In this document: positions 1 to 8,672 of the stretch, piece by piece
Position numbering within the stretch: the stretch's first letter is position 1
Layout of the letters: every line of letters starts with the position of its first letter
DNA from: Roseinatronobacter sp052379845
GTDB lineage: Bacteria > Pseudomonadota > Alphaproteobacteria > Rhodobacterales > Rhodobacteraceae
DNA length: 64,000 nt
Strand: one strand, 5' to 3'
Assembly: GCA_052379845.1 (NCBI GenBank)
Contig: JBQTCF010000008.1
Position numbers and translations under genes: made by a program
The notes under the pieces: model-generated
The model's database searches: none
Told to the model about the DNA's origin: nothing
The model's input: only the letters and a program-made list of their open reading frames with translations

Positions 1-82
1 CGCCCAAGGCGGCAAGTATCAGCGGGGTTGCGGTGCGCATGGCAGATACAAGAATGGCAACCATCAATGCTGAATCGATCAT
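1..82 (-). CDS. ABC transporter permease, partial (nucleoside/BMP type)
   Basis: Only the first 27 codons are inside the window, and the gene continues beyond the left edge. Its ATG overlaps the stop of the preceding permease in an ATGA arrangement, as expected for the second membrane subunit of the same transporter. The visible residues are hydrophobic (start MIDSALMVAILVSAMRTATP), matching the N-terminus of the second permease of nucleoside or sugar ABC systems such as NupQ/YufQ. That identification rests on position and on this short stretch only. A substrate-binding protein would be expected further left, because none lies upstream in this operon. Confidence 0.6.
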   Translation of the reverse strand, partial: MIDSALMVAILVSAMRTATPLILAALG

Positions 83-1158
83 CCGCGTGCCCCCTCGCCA
101 AGGCGGCCCACCCGCACAACGCGGTAGCGCACCAGAACATCACTGGCCAGAAGGGTGACCAGCAGCACCCCCTGGAACAATTGCGCCACGGCGACAGGCA
201 CGCCCAGCATTTGCACATTTTCCCCGCCAATCAGGATCAGCGCCAGCAAATGCGCGGCCAGCACCACGCCAACAGGGTTCAACCGGCCCAGAAACGCCAC
301 AATGATGGCGGCGAACCCATAGCCGGGGCTGATTTTCGGCAGCAATTGCCCGACAGGGCCTGCAACCTCCATCGCGCCCACCAGCCCAGCCAACCCGCCT
401 GTCAGCAGGAATGACAGCCACACCATGCGGTTGCGCGAAAACCCCGCATAACTGGCGGCATTGGCCGCATCACCGCCCACGCGCAACCGGAACCCGGCAA
501 CCATATGGTTCATTAAAAACCACACGGCCAACGCGGCCACAGGCAGGGCCAGCCAGCCAATATGCAACCGCGTGGCAGGCCATAACAGTGGCATAAGGGC
601 TTCGGGGCTGAACAACCGGCTTTCGGGGAATCCGAAGCCCTGCGGGTTGCGCAAGGCCCCATGCACCAGCCATCCCAACAACTGATCGGCCACATAGATC
701 AACATCAGACTTGTCAGAATTTCATTGGCGTTGAATTTCGTGCGCAGCAAGGCCGGAATGGCCGCCCAAGCCATGCCCGCCAGCGCGCCAGCGATGCACA
801 CCAGCACGAAGGTTCCCGGCACCCCTTCGCGCCACAGCGCAAGCGCCACCGCCCCGCCCCCGATCGCGCCAAGAACCAGCTGCCCCTCGGCCCCGATATT
901 CCAGATATTGGCGCGGAACCCCACCGCCAGCCCCAGCCCGATCAGCGCCAGCGGCAGCGCTGCCAGCAGCCATTCACTTAACCCGAAGGCGGAATTCACG
1001 GGCGCTATGAAATAGGCGTAAAGCGCCGCCCATGGGTCGCGCCCGATGCCCAGAAACAGCAAAAACCCGAAGGCCACGGTTAGCGCAATGGCCAGCACTG
1101 GCGCACCATACAGCGCCAGTGGTGACGGTTTCAGGCGCGGAACAAGCCTAAGCGGCAT
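79..1158 (-). CDS. ABC transporter permease, nucleoside/BMP type
   Basis: A 359-residue inner-membrane permease with about nine or ten hydrophobic segments and the glycine-rich core of the BPD_transp_2 family (FRANIWNIGAEGQ near residue 80, then long hydrophobic blocks). It resembles NupP/YufP nucleoside permeases. An AAGGAG sequence lies 6 bases before the ATG at 1158. An earlier in-frame ATG at 1164 directly abuts that ribosome site and is less likely. The start overlaps the ATPase gene by 11 bases and the stop overlaps the next permease by 4 bases, so the three are translationally coupled. The family context suggests uptake of a nucleoside or free base, which fits the deaminases next door. 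Confidence 0.85.
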   Translation of the reverse strand: MPLRLVPRLKPSPLALYGAPVLAIALTVAFGFLLFLGIGRDPWAALYAYFIAPVNSAFGLSEWLLAALPLALIGLGLAVGFRANIWNIGAEGQLVLGAIGGGAVALALWREGVPGTFVLVCIAGALAGMAWAAIPALLRTKFNANEILTSLMLIYVADQLLGWLVHGALRNPQGFGFPESRLFSPEALMPLLWPATRLHIGWLALPVAALAVWFLMNHMVAGFRLRVGGDAANAASYAGFSRNRMVWLSFLLTGGLAGLVGAMEVAGPVGQLLPKISPGYGFAAIIVAFLGRLNPVGVVLAAHLLALILIGGENVQMLGVPVAVAQLFQGVLLVTLLASDVLVRYRVVRVGRLGEGARG

Positions 1159-2737
1159 CCACATCTCCTTGGGTGGGGGCAGGGTCCAGCGGCGCGGCCC
1201 CACTCATCAACAAGCCCAGATTTTCGCGGGTGCAGTGATCGCGGGGAATGGGTGCGGATAACTGGCCGCGATACAGCACCGCAACACAGTCCGACAGCGA
1301 CAGCAATTCGTCCAGATCCTCGGACATGACAACAACCGCCGCGCCTTTGTCGCGCAGGGCAACAAGCGCGGCATGAATGGCGGCCACCGCAGCCACATCC
1401 ACCCCCCATGTCGGATAGGCCACGACCAAGGCGCGCGGGTCCGACAGGATTTCGCGCCCCACAATGAAGCGTTGCAAATTCCCGCCCGAAAGGGCCTGTG
1501 CCGCAGTGGCCTGCGACCGGGTTGCCACGCGGAATTCATCAATCACGCGCTGCGCAAAGGCATTGCGCTTGCGGGTTGAAATAACCCAGCGCCATGTCAG
1601 CGGCACGCGCCAATGCGCCGTCAGAAACCCGTTTTCCGCCAGCGACATGGGCGGCACTGCGCCGCGCCCCAACCGTTCGCCCGGCACGAACCCAAGCCCC
1701 AGTTTGCGCCGCGCCCCCGGCCCCAGGCGCCCCACGGCCTGCCCGCCCAGGGTGACCGCGCCGGCAGTGCCCGCCAGCCGTTCGCCCGACAATGCCGCCA
1801 GCAGTTCTTCCTGCCCGTTGCCTGCGATACCGGCAATGCCCAGAATTTCCCCGCCGCGCGCATGCAGGCTCAAGCCGTTTAACGCGGTCCCATGCGGGTT
1901 TGACGGGCGCAGGTGCAAATCCTGCGCGGCCAGTTGCACCGGCCCGCCCTGACCAGCGCTTCCGGCCCCGAGCGCGGGCATTTCCTGCCCGATCATCATA
2001 CGCGCCAGATCGTTGACGCTGGCCCCTGCAACCGGCACGGTGCCCACAACCCGCCCCCCGCGCAGCACAGTTGCGCGGTCGCACAGCGTGCGGATTTCTT
2101 CCAGCTTGTGGGAAATGAAAATGATCGCGCGCCCTTCGCGGCGCAATTGGTTCAGGGTGTCGAACAGCCCAAGAATGGCTTGTGGCGTCAACACGGATGT
2201 AGGTTCGTCAAAGATCAGGATTGACGGGTCTTGCAACAACACGCGCACGATTTCCACGCGCTGTTGTTCGCCCACCGACAGATCAGCCACCACGCGGTCG
2301 GGGTCGATGACCAGCCCGTAGCGTTCACCGATGTCCCGAATGCGGCGCGGCAGGTCGCGCCGGCGCGCAGGATCATCCAGCCCCAAGGCGATATTCTCGG
2401 CCACGGTCAGCGACTCGAACAGGCTGAAATGCTGGAACACAACCCCGATTCCCGCCGCGCGTGCCGCTGCGGGCGAAGGGATGGCCCGTGCCTTGCCGTC
2501 AATTTCAATCAGGCCCGAATCCGGCGCGACAAGCCCGTAAATCACCTTGATCAGCGTGGATTTTCCCGCGCCATTCTCGCCCAGAAGCGCCAGAATTTCC
2601 CCCGCGCGAACATCCAGCGACACATCATCATTCGCCAGACAGCCCGGATACTGTTTGGACACGCCCGACACGCGCAAACGCGCAGGCCGGGTGTTGCCTT
2701 TTGCATCATCAGACGAAGGGGGTATATATGCGTTCAT
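1148..2737 (-). CDS. ABC transporter ATP-binding protein, double ATPase domain (nucleoside/sugar type)
   Basis: A 529-residue cytoplasmic ATPase with two nucleotide-binding domains in one chain. The first has a full Walker A (GENGAGKST, residues 53-61), the signature LSVGEQQRVEI and the Walker B ILIFDEPTS. The second has the degenerate Walker A (GIAGNGQEEL), the signature LSGGNLQRFIVG and a weakened Walker B, as is normal for the second half of NupO/YufO and RbsA-type proteins. The two permeases follow immediately, so this is the energy subunit of a nucleoside/BMP-type importer. No strong ribosome site precedes the ATG. A hairpin at 2839-2859 separates it from the upstream hydrolase, so it may be transcribed separately. 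Confidence 0.9.
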   Translation of the reverse strand: MNAYIPPSSDDAKGNTRPARLRVSGVSKQYPGCLANDDVSLDVRAGEILALLGENGAGKSTLIKVIYGLVAPDSGLIEIDGKARAIPSPAAARAAGIGVVFQHFSLFESLTVAENIALGLDDPARRRDLPRRIRDIGERYGLVIDPDRVVADLSVGEQQRVEIVRVLLQDPSILIFDEPTSVLTPQAILGLFDTLNQLRREGRAIIFISHKLEEIRTLCDRATVLRGGRVVGTVPVAGASVNDLARMMIGQEMPALGAGSAGQGGPVQLAAQDLHLRPSNPHGTALNGLSLHARGGEILGIAGIAGNGQEELLAALSGERLAGTAGAVTLGGQAVGRLGPGARRKLGLGFVPGERLGRGAVPPMSLAENGFLTAHWRVPLTWRWVISTRKRNAFAQRVIDEFRVATRSQATAAQALSGGNLQRFIVGREILSDPRALVVAYPTWGVDVAAVAAIHAALVALRDKGAAVVVMSEDLDELLSLSDCVAVLYRGQLSAPIPRDHCTRENLGLLMSGAAPLDPAPTQGDVDAA

Positions 2738-2838
2738 AACAACACCGGATCACGGGTTTCGCGGACCTGTCCAGCCAAAGGCAGCTGTGCGTGCCCTGCC
2801 CGCATGGTTTGCATTCGACTTGGGCGGGATGGTGCCCA

Positions 2839-2859
2839 AATGCCCGAAAACCGGGCATT
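2839..2859 (-). terminator. Hairpin between hydrolase and ABC operon
   Basis: Perfect 8 bp inverted repeat (AATGCCCG/CGGGCATT) with a 5 base loop, just after the stop of the minus-strand hydrolase gene. No clear T tract follows, so it may be a weak terminator or an attenuator ahead of the ABC genes. Confidence 0.5.
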
Positions 2860-2861
2860 GT

Positions 2862-3611
2862 CTAGTTTGTTGTCAACAGCCCGACCAGCGTTTGCGCCAG
2901 CATATCGGGCGCGGCCAGCATGGGCGCATGTCCGCAGTCCAACCGCCGCAGGCGCGCGCCCGGCCATGCGGCGCACATGGCATCCTGAACCGCCGGCACA
3001 ACGGACCGGTCAGCGCCGCAGCGGAGATAGCTGCGCGGCACACGCCCAGCATTCGCGGCAGTGTGGACCACGCGCGGGGCGCGCACGGCTTCGCCTTGAA
3101 GTGTCAGGCGCATGGCAGCACTGCGCGCAGCGTCAGGGGGGCAGTCATGATAAAATATGCGGATAGCTGCATCTTGCGGCACCGATGACCCGCCCCGTTC
3201 CATGTGCAAAAACGCCCCTATGCCAATGGCCGCCGGGTCCGTGGCGACGAACGGCGCCACCATTTCGGGAAATGTTACCCCCGATGGCAGCATCATCCCC
3301 GCAACATAGATAAGCTGCGCCACCTTGTCGGGGTGGTTTTCGGCCAGTTGCGTGGCCAGCACGCCTGCGCCGCTATGGGCCACAATATGCACGGGCGCGG
3401 CTGCCGCCAGAAGGGCCGCGCGCGCATGCGCCACATGATCCGCAAAATTCACGGCGCCCGGCGCGCGCCCGTCCGCGCCGTTTCCCGGCAGATCAAGCGC
3501 AATCGCGTCAAAACCCGCGGCCTGCAGCGGCGCAATCTGGCTGTCCCAGACCCACGCGCCTTGCCATGCGCCATGCAGCAGCATGACCGGCGTTCCAAGG
3601 GGTTTACGCAT
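2862..3611 (-). CDS. Alpha/beta hydrolase
   Basis: A 249-residue alpha/beta-hydrolase-fold protein. The oxyanion-hole motif LLHGAWQGAW lies at residues 11-20, the nucleophile elbow VAHSGAG places the serine at about residue 80, and the C-terminal CGHAP motif supplies the histidine at about residue 228. The fold suggests hydrolysis of an ester, amide or ring bond; the substrate cannot be read from sequence. The start overlaps the end of the upstream oxygenase gene by 8 bases. An in-frame ATG at 3623 is an alternative, and neither has a strong ribosome site. Its place behind a deaminase and an oxygenase suggests it acts on a product of those enzymes. Confidence 0.8.
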   Translation of the reverse strand: MRKPLGTPVMLLHGAWQGAWVWDSQIAPLQAAGFDAIALDLPGNGADGRAPGAVNFADHVAHARAALLAAAAPVHIVAHSGAGVLATQLAENHPDKVAQLIYVAGMMLPSGVTFPEMVAPFVATDPAAIGIGAFLHMERGGSSVPQDAAIRIFYHDCPPDAARSAAMRLTLQGEAVRAPRVVHTAANAGRVPRSYLRCGADRSVVPAVQDAMCAAWPGARLRRLDCGHAPMLAAPDMLAQTLVGLLTTN

Positions 3612-4560
3612 AGGTGCGCGCATACATTTCGCGCAAATGCCCTTCCACTGTTGTGGGGGCATAGCGGGGCGGGTCAGTTTCGCTGGCACATCCCGGCAGG
3701 CAGGTAACCGGTTCATCCGGGTTGCCCGAGAAGAAGAACGGAACCGAATAGCGTTCCCGCCCCGACAGGTTCACCACCCGGTGCAACGTGGAACGGTAGC
3801 GGTCATTCGTCCAGCGTGCAATCATGTCGCCCAGATTCACAATGTAGCTGTCCGGCACGGGCGGCGCATCCACCCAGCCCGCTGTTTCATCCCAGACCTG
3901 CAAACCGCCCACATCATCTTGCATCAGCAAGGTCAGCGCGCCCCAGTCGGTATGCGCCCCGCAGCCCTTTTCACCGGGCAAGGGGTTGGCCGGTTGCGGG
4001 GGGTAGTGAATCAGGCGCAGATTGGCCATGGGGGACTGGCAGAATGGCGCAAAGTGATCTTGTGGCAACTCCAGCGACAGCGCCAGCCCCTGCATTAGCC
4101 GCGCACCCAGAACCTGCATTTCGTCAAAATAGCGTTCCATGACGGCGCGAAACTGGTCCATCCCTTCGGGCCATTGGTTGGGGCCATGGTTGAACTTGCC
4201 CGCAATAACGCGCGGGTCATCAAGGGGCAGATCCTCGCCTGAATAGAAGCTTTCCTTCAGGTCCGGCGGCGCGCCTGCTTCCAGTGTCTGGCCGCGCATG
4301 GGTTCATAGCCACGGTTGCAAATACTGTTCGCCATGCTGATGGCCGTCTTGCGTGCCAGCGGCTGGTCAAAGAACGCGGCCGCCTGTTCCAGCACACTGG
4401 CGCGCAGGTCCGCGTCAATTCCGTGGCCGGTCAGATACATGAAGCCCTTGTCCTGACAGGCTGCGCGAATGGCGCGCCCAACACGCGCGCGGGTGGCGGG
4501 GTCATCACTGGCAAGGCCGCTGATATCGACGATGGGAAGTGCCGGTGTTTTGTCGTGCAT
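3604..4560 (-). CDS. Isopenicillin-N-synthase-like 2-oxoglutarate/Fe(II) oxygenase
   Basis: A 318-residue non-haem iron oxygenase of the IPNS-like 2OG-Fe(II) family. The N-terminal DIOX_N region includes PIVDISGL. The double-stranded beta-helix core carries the iron ligands H203 and D205 (GAHTDWG) and H260 (STLHRV), and the 2-oxoglutarate-binding R270-x-S272 (RYSVPFF). An AAAGGA-like site lies about 7 bases before the chosen ATG; an ATG 18 bases upstream sits too close to it. The family couples 2-oxoglutarate decarboxylation to hydroxylation, ring opening or N-dealkylation. Sitting between a purine-type deaminase and a hydrolase, it probably oxidises a purine-like ring or side chain. A second family member lies at 11029-12033. 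Confidence 0.9.
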   Translation of the reverse strand: MHDKTPALPIVDISGLASDDPATRARVGRAIRAACQDKGFMYLTGHGIDADLRASVLEQAAAFFDQPLARKTAISMANSICNRGYEPMRGQTLEAGAPPDLKESFYSGEDLPLDDPRVIAGKFNHGPNQWPEGMDQFRAVMERYFDEMQVLGARLMQGLALSLELPQDHFAPFCQSPMANLRLIHYPPQPANPLPGEKGCGAHTDWGALTLLMQDDVGGLQVWDETAGWVDAPPVPDSYIVNLGDMIARWTNDRYRSTLHRVVNLSGRERYSVPFFFSGNPDEPVTCLPGCASETDPPRYAPTTVEGHLREMYARTYA

Positions 4561-4586
4561 GGCATGATCCTTTTGCAAAAATGGGG

Positions 4587-5927
4587 TCAGGCGTGTTGAA
4601 CGCGCGCGCTGGCGCGCTGGTGGTCACGGCGCAATGCGGCAATGTCGAACCCCGGTATCTGGCCATCCCAGACCGTCCAGCGTCCGGCAATCATAACCCT
4701 GTCGGCACGGTGCGCCCCGCAATTGACCAAGGCCGCAATCGGGTCGCCATGACCGGAAAACCGCAATTCATCCAGTGTGAAACAGGCCAGATCAGCCGCC
4801 ATCCCCACCGCGATACGCCCTAGATCGTCCCCGCGCCCGATACAGGCAGCCGACCCTTCGGTGGCCCAACGCAGCGCGTCCAGATGGGTGACAGCGGACA
4901 CCCCGTAATGATGGCGCTGCAGCAGAAATGCCTGCCGCACTTCCTGCATCAGGTTGGAACTGTCCTGCGCGGCGGACCCGTCCACCCCAAGGCCCACAGT
5001 CACGCCCGCCGCTTCCAGTTCGCACACCCGGCAATGCCCTGAATGGATGATCATGTTGGAACAGGGGCAATGCGTGACGCAGGTTCCCGCGCGGGCCAGC
5101 CGCGCAATGTCGGGGTCAGAAAAATGCACGCCATGTGCCAGCCACACATCCGAACCCAGCCAGCCGGTTTCATCCAGATAATCAAGTGGGCGCATCCCGA
5201 AGGTTTCCAGACACCAGGCTTCCTCGTCGCGGGTTTCGGCCAGATGGGTGTGCAGCCGTGCAGTATGCCTGCGCGCCAGATCGGCCGAGGCCGTCATCAG
5301 ATCGCGCGTGACAGAAAACGGCGAACAGGGGGCCAGCGCAATCTGGATTTGCGCACCATGGGACGCGTCATGATAGGTGGACAGCAGCCTTTCGCTGTCG
5401 GCAAGAATGTCGTCACGGTCCTGCACCACACTGTCAGGGGGCAGGCCGCCATCCTTGGCCGACAGGTTCATCGACCCGCGCGTGAACACACCTCGCATGC
5501 CAAGCGCGCGCGCTTCATTCACTTCAATGTCGATGCCGTGTTCGCACCCTTTGGGGAAAACATAGTGATGGTCGGTCGTGGTGGTGCAGCCCGACAGCAT
5601 AAGTTCGGCCAGCGCTACGCGCATTCCCAGCGCCAGATCTTCCGGTGTCATACGCGCCCAGACCGGATACAGGGCTTGCAACCATGGGAACAGTTCCCGG
5701 TTCAATGCGGGCGGAAACGCACGCGTCAAGGTCTGGTAGAAATGGTGATGTGTGTTGATCAGACCGGGAATAACCACATGGTCTGACATGTCCACCACCT
5801 GATCAACCGGTGTTTGCGGCATGCCGCCTGCGCGCACCAGTTCGGTAATGCGCCCGTCGTCAACCACCACGCCCCCACCCGCATCAGCGGCCAGAATGGC
5901 AAGGGGGTTCTTTAACCAGATCCTCAT
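4587..5927 (-). CDS. 8-oxoguanine deaminase-type amidohydrolase
   Basis: A 446-residue metal-dependent amidohydrolase of the COG0402 (ATZ/TRZ) family. It carries the N-terminal metal site in INTHHHFYQ, the mid-barrel LHTHLAETRDE, the CPCSNMIIHSG block and the C-terminal catalytic aspartate in LGVDGSAAQDSSN. That combination is typical of 8-oxoguanine deaminases, which convert 8-oxoguanine to urate and often accept isocytosine or other guanine analogues. The start at 5927 has an AAGGG site upstream; the reading frame extends further, but without a better start. It is preceded by a guanine-deaminase-like gene and followed by a 2OG oxygenase in one operon. Family assignment is firm; exact substrate is inferred. 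Confidence 0.85.
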   Translation of the reverse strand: MRIWLKNPLAILAADAGGGVVVDDGRITELVRAGGMPQTPVDQVVDMSDHVVIPGLINTHHHFYQTLTRAFPPALNRELFPWLQALYPVWARMTPEDLALGMRVALAELMLSGCTTTTDHHYVFPKGCEHGIDIEVNEARALGMRGVFTRGSMNLSAKDGGLPPDSVVQDRDDILADSERLLSTYHDASHGAQIQIALAPCSPFSVTRDLMTASADLARRHTARLHTHLAETRDEEAWCLETFGMRPLDYLDETGWLGSDVWLAHGVHFSDPDIARLARAGTCVTHCPCSNMIIHSGHCRVCELEAAGVTVGLGVDGSAAQDSSNLMQEVRQAFLLQRHHYGVSAVTHLDALRWATEGSAACIGRGDDLGRIAVGMAADLACFTLDELRFSGHGDPIAALVNCGAHRADRVMIAGRWTVWDGQIPGFDIAALRRDHQRASARVQHA

Positions 5928-5968
5928 ATTTGCAGGCCCTTTTCTGGTGGCAGGGGGCAGGCGCGGGG

Positions 5969-6469
5969 TCAAAGCCCGTTCCAGAACCCGTGATGGACAA
6001 GCGCGCTTTCGTCAGACAGCAGCGGACCAAGAACTTCAACGCGGCGTTGCCCTGAAGCGAACACCTGCACGCATGGCAGATCCATGGTCAGGTTCTCGGG
6101 GTCGGGGCCAATAAGGTCTTTCAGCGCGCTTTCGCTCAGGCCATGCACCACACGTCCCACCCCCGCCCAGTAGACCGATCCCGAACACATCGCGCAGGGT
6201 TCCGCAGAGGTGTACATGGTGCAGTCTGACAGGAATTCCGCACTGTAGCGTTTTGAGGCTTCGGTCATCAGGTTACGCTCTGCATGGCCGGTGCGGTCCG
6301 ATTGGGTGGCGCAGGTGTTCATCGCTTCCAGAAGAACCGCCCCGTCAGGCCCTGCCAGCAGCGCGCCAAAAGGGTGGTCGCCGCGCGCGCGCGATTGCTG
6401 CGCAAGATCAATGGTGCGGCGCAGAAGCTGCAGGTCAGTTTCGGTTGGGGGACTGGGGGGCGCTGACAT
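5969..6469 (-). CDS. Nucleoside/guanine deaminase, CMP/dCMP deaminase fold
   Basis: A 166-residue zinc hydrolase of the cytidine/deoxycytidylate deaminase fold. The catalytic HAE motif (TGHAERNL) and the zinc-binding PCAMC motif (SAEPCAMCSG) are both intact. Length and motifs fit GuaD-type guanine deaminases or TadA-like nucleobase deaminases, which act in the cytoplasm. The ATG at 6469 is preceded by AAAGGA at good spacing. It is the first gene of the left-hand minus-strand operon and faces the divergent ABC transporter operon across a 406 bp gap. With the 8-oxoguanine-deaminase-type enzyme downstream, it suggests the operon removes exocyclic amino groups from several purine-like substrates. 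Confidence 0.82.
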   Translation of the reverse strand: MSAPPSPPTETDLQLLRRTIDLAQQSRARGDHPFGALLAGPDGAVLLEAMNTCATQSDRTGHAERNLMTEASKRYSAEFLSDCTMYTSAEPCAMCSGSVYWAGVGRVVHGLSESALKDLIGPDPENLTMDLPCVQVFASGQRRVEVLGPLLSDESALVHHGFWNGL

Positions 6470-6875
6470 GGCAATGGTCCTTTCAAGGGCGACTCGGGCC
6501 TATGGGTTCAGGGTCAGATTCGGTGCAAAAAACGCAACACTGTTCCTGTGCGCAACACAGCGCTTCTGCGGCCAGCGCCCGAAATCTGTGCACAAACCCG
6601 CAAATCTGACTGAATTTTCGCCGTTTTGCCCTGCGCCCCTGCCCGCCTGTCAGTTTTTTCTGCATTGCCGCGCGAAGCTGCCGCAATTTGGTCTTGTCGC
6701 CAGGTAGAAGCGGTCAGGACAACACAGTGTTCGGGACATTGCCAGCGGCGGGAAACCAACCCGGGGTTACACCCATGATCGCTTCGTGCCGAACTGTCAT
6801 ATTGCCAAGCTTTCTTCATGTTGCACACGGCGGCAGTGCTTGCGCCTGCCATCTGCCCAGAACAAGGACCAGCCC
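6470..6875. promoter_or_regulatory. Divergent regulatory gap, no gene
   Basis: I see no convincing coding sequence here. The gap separates two divergent catabolic operons and must hold both promoters. It contains two direct copies of an (A/G)CGCAACA block (6532-6539 and 6550-6557). The second forms TGTT-N9-AACA (6541-6557), resembling one half of the palindromes at 22266 and 24869. A short AACAC/GTGTT palindrome lies at 6721-6731. A shared LysR-type regulator is possible but not shown. Confidence 0.5.
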
Positions 6876-7889
6876 ATGAAACCTTCTGCTTCCACCAAAT
6901 CTGTCAAACATGCTTTGTATTCTGTTGGCCTTGCCTTGGGCCTTGGCGCGTCGGCGGCCAGCGCGGCCGACCCTGTCACATTCCAGCTGGACTGGCTGCC
7001 CGGTGGTGACAAAGCGCCCATCTATGTGTGTGTGCATCAGGGCATTTGCGCCGACCACGGGCTTGATGTGACCATCAATGGCGGGCGCGGATCATCCGAG
7101 GCGATTACATTTCTGGCAACCGGCCGCGCCGATATTGGCACTGGCGGGATAGAGGCGCTGATGGCGGCAATTGCCAATGATCAGGTGCCCGTCAAGGCGG
7201 TTGCGTCTGTCTATACGCGCGCGCCCCATGCGTTCTATACGCTGAAATCGTCGGGCATCGACACATTGGAAGGGGTGGCTGGCAAACATATTGTCACATC
7301 GCCCTTCACATCGTCGAACGTGTTTTTGCCACTGGTCTTGCAGGAACTTGGCCTGAGCGAGGATGATATTGAGCTGACCCGCGCAGACCCTGGCGCGCTG
7401 GGGCCCATGTTGATGACAGGCTCTGCCGATGTCATGATCGCATGGATGACCGATGTGACCCGCTACAGCAATCAGGCCGCGGCGGCGGGCCATGAACTGA
7501 ACATCATGCCATGGTCAACCGGCGGGCTGGACCTGTATGGGCTGGTCCTGATTGCGGCAGATAAGTTCATGGAAGAACGCCCCGAAGTGGCGCAGCGCTT
7601 CATTGACGCCTATCGCCAGTCGGTCCGGTTTACCTATGAAAACCCCGAACTGGCCGCGGAATCCGTGGCGGCCATGGTGCCCGAACTGGAAATGGAAAAT
7701 GTCGTGGGGTCCGTGCGGGACATGCTGGTTCTGGCCTTCAATGAAGTGACCGAAGCCGACGGCCAGGGTGCATTGACGCCCGAACGGCTGGCCCAGACAT
7801 GGGAATGGGTATCGCAGGCGCAGGAACTGGCCCCTGATGCGCTGGACCCTGAAACCATCGTTGACCGCCGCTTCCTGCCCGGAAACTAA
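6876..7889 (+). CDS. NMT1/THI5-like ABC substrate-binding protein
   Basis: A 337-residue periplasmic binding protein. A signal peptide is visible (basic N-terminus, hydrophobic core LYSVGLALGLGASAA, likely cleavage after SAASA near residue 29). The mature start VTFQLDWLPGGDKAPIYVCVHQGICADHGLDV is typical of NMT1/THI5-like proteins, which bind pyrimidines, aromatic or heterocyclic small molecules. AAGGA lies 7 bases before the ATG. ATPase and permease genes follow directly, then a COG0402 amidohydrolase and a 2OG oxygenase, so the ligand is probably a nitrogen heterocycle processed by those enzymes. Confidence 0.88.
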   Translation: MKPSASTKSVKHALYSVGLALGLGASAASAADPVTFQLDWLPGGDKAPIYVCVHQGICADHGLDVTINGGRGSSEAITFLATGRADIGTGGIEALMAAIANDQVPVKAVASVYTRAPHAFYTLKSSGIDTLEGVAGKHIVTSPFTSSNVFLPLVLQELGLSEDDIELTRADPGALGPMLMTGSADVMIAWMTDVTRYSNQAAAAGHELNIMPWSTGGLDLYGLVLIAADKFMEERPEVAQRFIDAYRQSVRFTYENPELAAESVAAMVPELEMENVVGSVRDMLVLAFNEVTEADGQGALTPERLAQTWEWVSQAQELAPDALDPETIVDRRFLPGN

Positions 7890-7892
7890 GGC

Positions 7893-8672
7893 ATGACGGG
7901 GCAAGAACCGGCCAGTATTCGCTTTTCAGGGGTTGGACAGGTTTTCGAAACCGACTCTGGCCCGCTGGAAGCCTTGCGCGGGGTGGATTTTACAGTTGCG
8001 CGGCATGAATTTGTTGCCGTGCTTGGCCCCTCGGGCTGTGGAAAATCGACATTGCTGCGCATCATCGCGGGGTTGATTGCGCCCACCTCGGGCACAGTGT
8101 CGGTGTTTGACGTGCCCGTGACCCGCCCGCGCGATGATATTGGCATTGTGTTCCAGAAACCCACCCTGCTGCCATGGGCCAATGTGGAAGATAACGTGGT
8201 GTTTCCCGCCCGGCACAAAACCGGCCGCGTCAGCCGCGCGGACCGCGAAAAAGCCCGCGAGATACTGGCCACAGTGGGACTTGCCGGTTTTGAAAAGCGC
8301 CTGCCCGACGAATTGTCGGGCGGGATGCAACAGCGCGTGGGAATTGCCCGCGCGTTGCTGATGGACCCTGACATCTTGCTGATGGACGAACCCTTTTCAG
8401 CGCTGGATGCGCTGACCCGCGAAGAAATGGGCTTTGAATTGCTGCGCCTGTGGGAAGCGCGGCCAAAAACCGTGCTGTTCATCACCCATTCCATAAGCGA
8501 GGCCGTGTTGCTGGCCGACCGTGTGCTGGTGATGGGGGCGCGTCCGGGCACGATTGTTGATGACAGCCCCGTTCCCCTGCCGCGCCCGCGCGGAATAGAA
8601 ACCACAAAAAACAAGGTGATGCATGACTTTGCAGGACACCTCCGCAGCCTCCTCCTCAAGCGGGCAGCGTAG
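7893..8672 (+). CDS. ABC transporter ATP-binding protein (SsuB/TauB/ThiZ family)
   Basis: A 259-residue single-domain ABC ATPase. Walker A GPSGCGKST lies at residues 45-53, followed by a Q-loop (FQKPTLLPW), the signature LSGGMQQRVGI and the Walker B ILLMDEPFSALD, all intact. It begins 3 bases after the binding-protein stop, and its 3' end overlaps the permease gene by about 50 bases, so the three genes form one transport operon. The family drives uptake of nitrate, taurine, sulfonates or pyrimidine-like compounds; here the ligand is set by the NMT1-type binding protein. Confidence 0.92.
   Translation: MTGQEPASIRFSGVGQVFETDSGPLEALRGVDFTVARHEFVAVLGPSGCGKSTLLRIIAGLIAPTSGTVSVFDVPVTRPRDDIGIVFQKPTLLPWANVEDNVVFPARHKTGRVSRADREKAREILATVGLAGFEKRLPDELSGGMQQRVGIARALLMDPDILLMDEPFSALDALTREEMGFELLRLWEARPKTVLFITHSISEAVLLADRVLVMGARPGTIVDDSPVPLPRPRGIETTKNKVMHDFAGHLRSLLLKRAA

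Noticed and set aside
2231..3166. 311-codon open frame on the plus strand spanning the ABC ATPase and hydrolase genes
   Set aside because: It crosses two well-supported genes on the other strand and the hairpin between them.
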